A DNA stretch of 64,000 nt, taken from NCBI GenBank assembly GCA_964368755.1, contig CAYJCR010000002.1, positions 1 to 64,000 on the forward strand. The letters are read 5' to 3'. The notes under the pieces are model-generated. The model was given only the letters and a program-made list of their open reading frames with translations. It searched no databases and was not told the origin of the DNA. Shown one piece after another: positions 62,920 to 64,000 of the stretch (the stretch's first letter is position 1; every line of letters starts with the position of its first letter). A program made the position numbers and the translations under genes. The DNA comes from CALVZT01 sp964368755. Lineage in GTDB: Bacteria; Bacillota; Clostridia; Christensenellales; UBA1242.

Positions 62920-64000
62920 TTAACTTACTCCCATTATTTGATTAAAAGTATACGGGGTATAAGTTTCCGGAATGTTTTGATTACCATCTAACTTGTCTTT
63001 TTGGAAAAAGTTCTCTTTTCTATACCATTTTTTATCATCAGCAATGCAATATTCTGCTACAACATTGTCTAGTTTATATATTGATACTTTGCAATTATCA
63101 TAGCGTACAAATTCCTTAGTTGAAATATTTTCATTTTCCATTCCTATAGTACTACTTTTATATTGTCTAGCACTCGTTATTGCCGCGCCAATTCTTGACC
63201 TTCCCTTATAATATATACCAAAAGCTTCAATATTACTAATGTATGCTTGATATGTGTAGGAGCTAGTATGGTATACAGTAAATGAATCGCCTTCTACAAT
63301 TACTTCATAATGTCCGCTTACTGCTAAGCAATTATTTGTTCCTCCAGTCCTGCATCCAATTTGTCCACCAGCGGCATATATTCTATTTCGCATAGTTATA
63401 TTGGTTCCCGCTGGGCTATCAGAAGAACGCTTACACTCTACTTGTACAGAATTGATTTTTGTAACTCCAACAGTTCCTCCAGACAACAAACCAACAGCGC
63501 CACCCGCACATGAAGTGTTATAAACTTTTATAGAATATTCATTATTACTTGGGGTATATTCCGTACTATATTCTATAACCGATATCTTAGGTTCAGTATC
63601 TCTATTCATATTTACTTCCGACCCAGATATTGTACCACTTGTCATCTTTCCAGCTATGCCACCACCATTTGTACTTGCATATACATTTATACCAAGTACT
63701 GTGCATGATTCTATCGCAGCTCCAGACACAATGCCAGCAATACCACCCGCATTATCAGTATTATAATCATTCAATCCTATTGTCCCGAGGACGGAGCAAC
63801 TAGTTATAGTTCCACCCTTCGCTTCACTTGTAATACCGCCTGCATTGGTTGCAGCAACAACCTTGCCACTATAACTAGAAGTAGAGATCGTCCCACTAGA
63901 CAATCGCCCTGCAATTCCACCAGCATCGGTTGTATTTGCTGAACCAACATTTGAAAAACAATAAACTCCGTTAATCGAACCTCCTTCCATGCCTCCTACT
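62920..64000 (-). CDS. GLUG-repeat protein, C-terminal part (5' end beyond window)
   Basis: The frame remains open to the window edge, and the residues just before the first Met (V-G-G-M-E-G-G-S) continue the repeat pattern. The Met at 63990 is therefore internal and the true start lies outside. The visible 360 residues hold about eight GG(I/V)AG-x-(L/V)-S-x-G-T-I units (to about residue 250) and then a 100-residue non-repeat C-terminal domain with RRK-like charged patches ending TFNQIMGVS. There is no FN3-like end as in its neighbour. Tandem placement with the giant lipoprotein suggests a family of paralogous surface proteins. Confidence 0.88.
   Translation of the reverse strand, partial: VGGMEGGSINGVYCFSNVGSANTTDAGGIAGRLSSGTISTSSYSGKVVAATNAGGITSEAKGGTITSCSVLGTIGLNDYNTDNAGGIAGIVSGAAIESCTVLGINVYASTNGGGIAGKMTSGTISGSEVNMNRDTEPKISVIEYSTEYTPSNNEYSIKVYNTSCAGGAVGLLSGGTVGVTKINSVQVECKRSSDSPAGTNITMRNRIYAAGGQIGCRTGGTNNCLAVSGHYEVIVEGDSFTVYHTSSYTYQAYISNIEAFGIYYKGRSRIGAAITSARQYKSSTIGMENENISTKEFVRYDNCKVSIYKLDNVVAEYCIADDKKWYRKENFFQKDKLDGNQNIPETYTPYTFNQIMGVS

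Overview
The window is AT-rich and gene-dense, and it looks like the chromosome of an endospore-forming member of the Clostridia (Bacillota). Supporting genes are spo0A, spoIIR, spmAB, sleB-ypeB, a SipL-like spore-coat morphogen, veg, whiA and a clostridial-type rpoBC/str region. DnaE is the only replicative polymerase seen here. The lineage is probably uncultured and gut-associated, but that is an inference from style; no rRNA gene is present to place it. I saw no tRNA or rRNA genes, IS elements, CRISPR arrays or prophage.

Layout. (1) 0-7.3 kb is a sporulation block: spoIIR-sleB-ypeB, sipL, veg and tatD-rsmA on the minus strand, with spmAB divergent. (2) 7.5-14.6 kb reads plus: spo0A, an acidic zinc-ribbon protein, an unknown protein, a lipoprotein, greA, and holB-ricT (one minus-strand small gene intervenes). 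(3) 14.6-26.1 kb reads minus. It holds a housekeeping operon with overlapping or near-abutting genes: methyltransferase-uvrC, then a solute-binding-like membrane protein-murB-PHP phosphoesterase-whiA-dnaE-pfkA-trmN6. (4) 26.2-31.5 kb is an accessory-looking island of unrecognised genes, including two proteins with mTERF-like helical repeats, plus trpS, an ArsR-type regulator and a small Cys-rich membrane peptide. (5) 31.5-45.9 kb reads minus: an SDR reductase, tuf-fusA-rpsG-rpsL-L7Ae (str operon), a HicB-like orphan, a 59-residue peptide, rpoC and rpoB. (6) 46.4-64 kb is filled by a single 5390-residue GLUG-repeat lipoprotein gene and the 3' part of a second GLUG-repeat gene that runs off the window.

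The most useful second-look items are these. A four-unit tandem 8-bp box array resembling Spo0A boxes lies beside an ArsR-type regulator. A perfect 9-bp inverted repeat is shared by the two divergent promoters of an unknown gene pair, one member of which has mTERF-like repeats. A near-perfect sigma-F promoter lies before spoIIR. Spo0A has an altered acidic pocket. RpoB has Gln at the position equivalent to E. coli His526, which predicts intrinsic rifamycin resistance. An 18-bp palindrome fills the promoter spacer of the HicB-like gene. The giant surface lipoprotein is also notable. All motif readings were made by eye; no database search was run.
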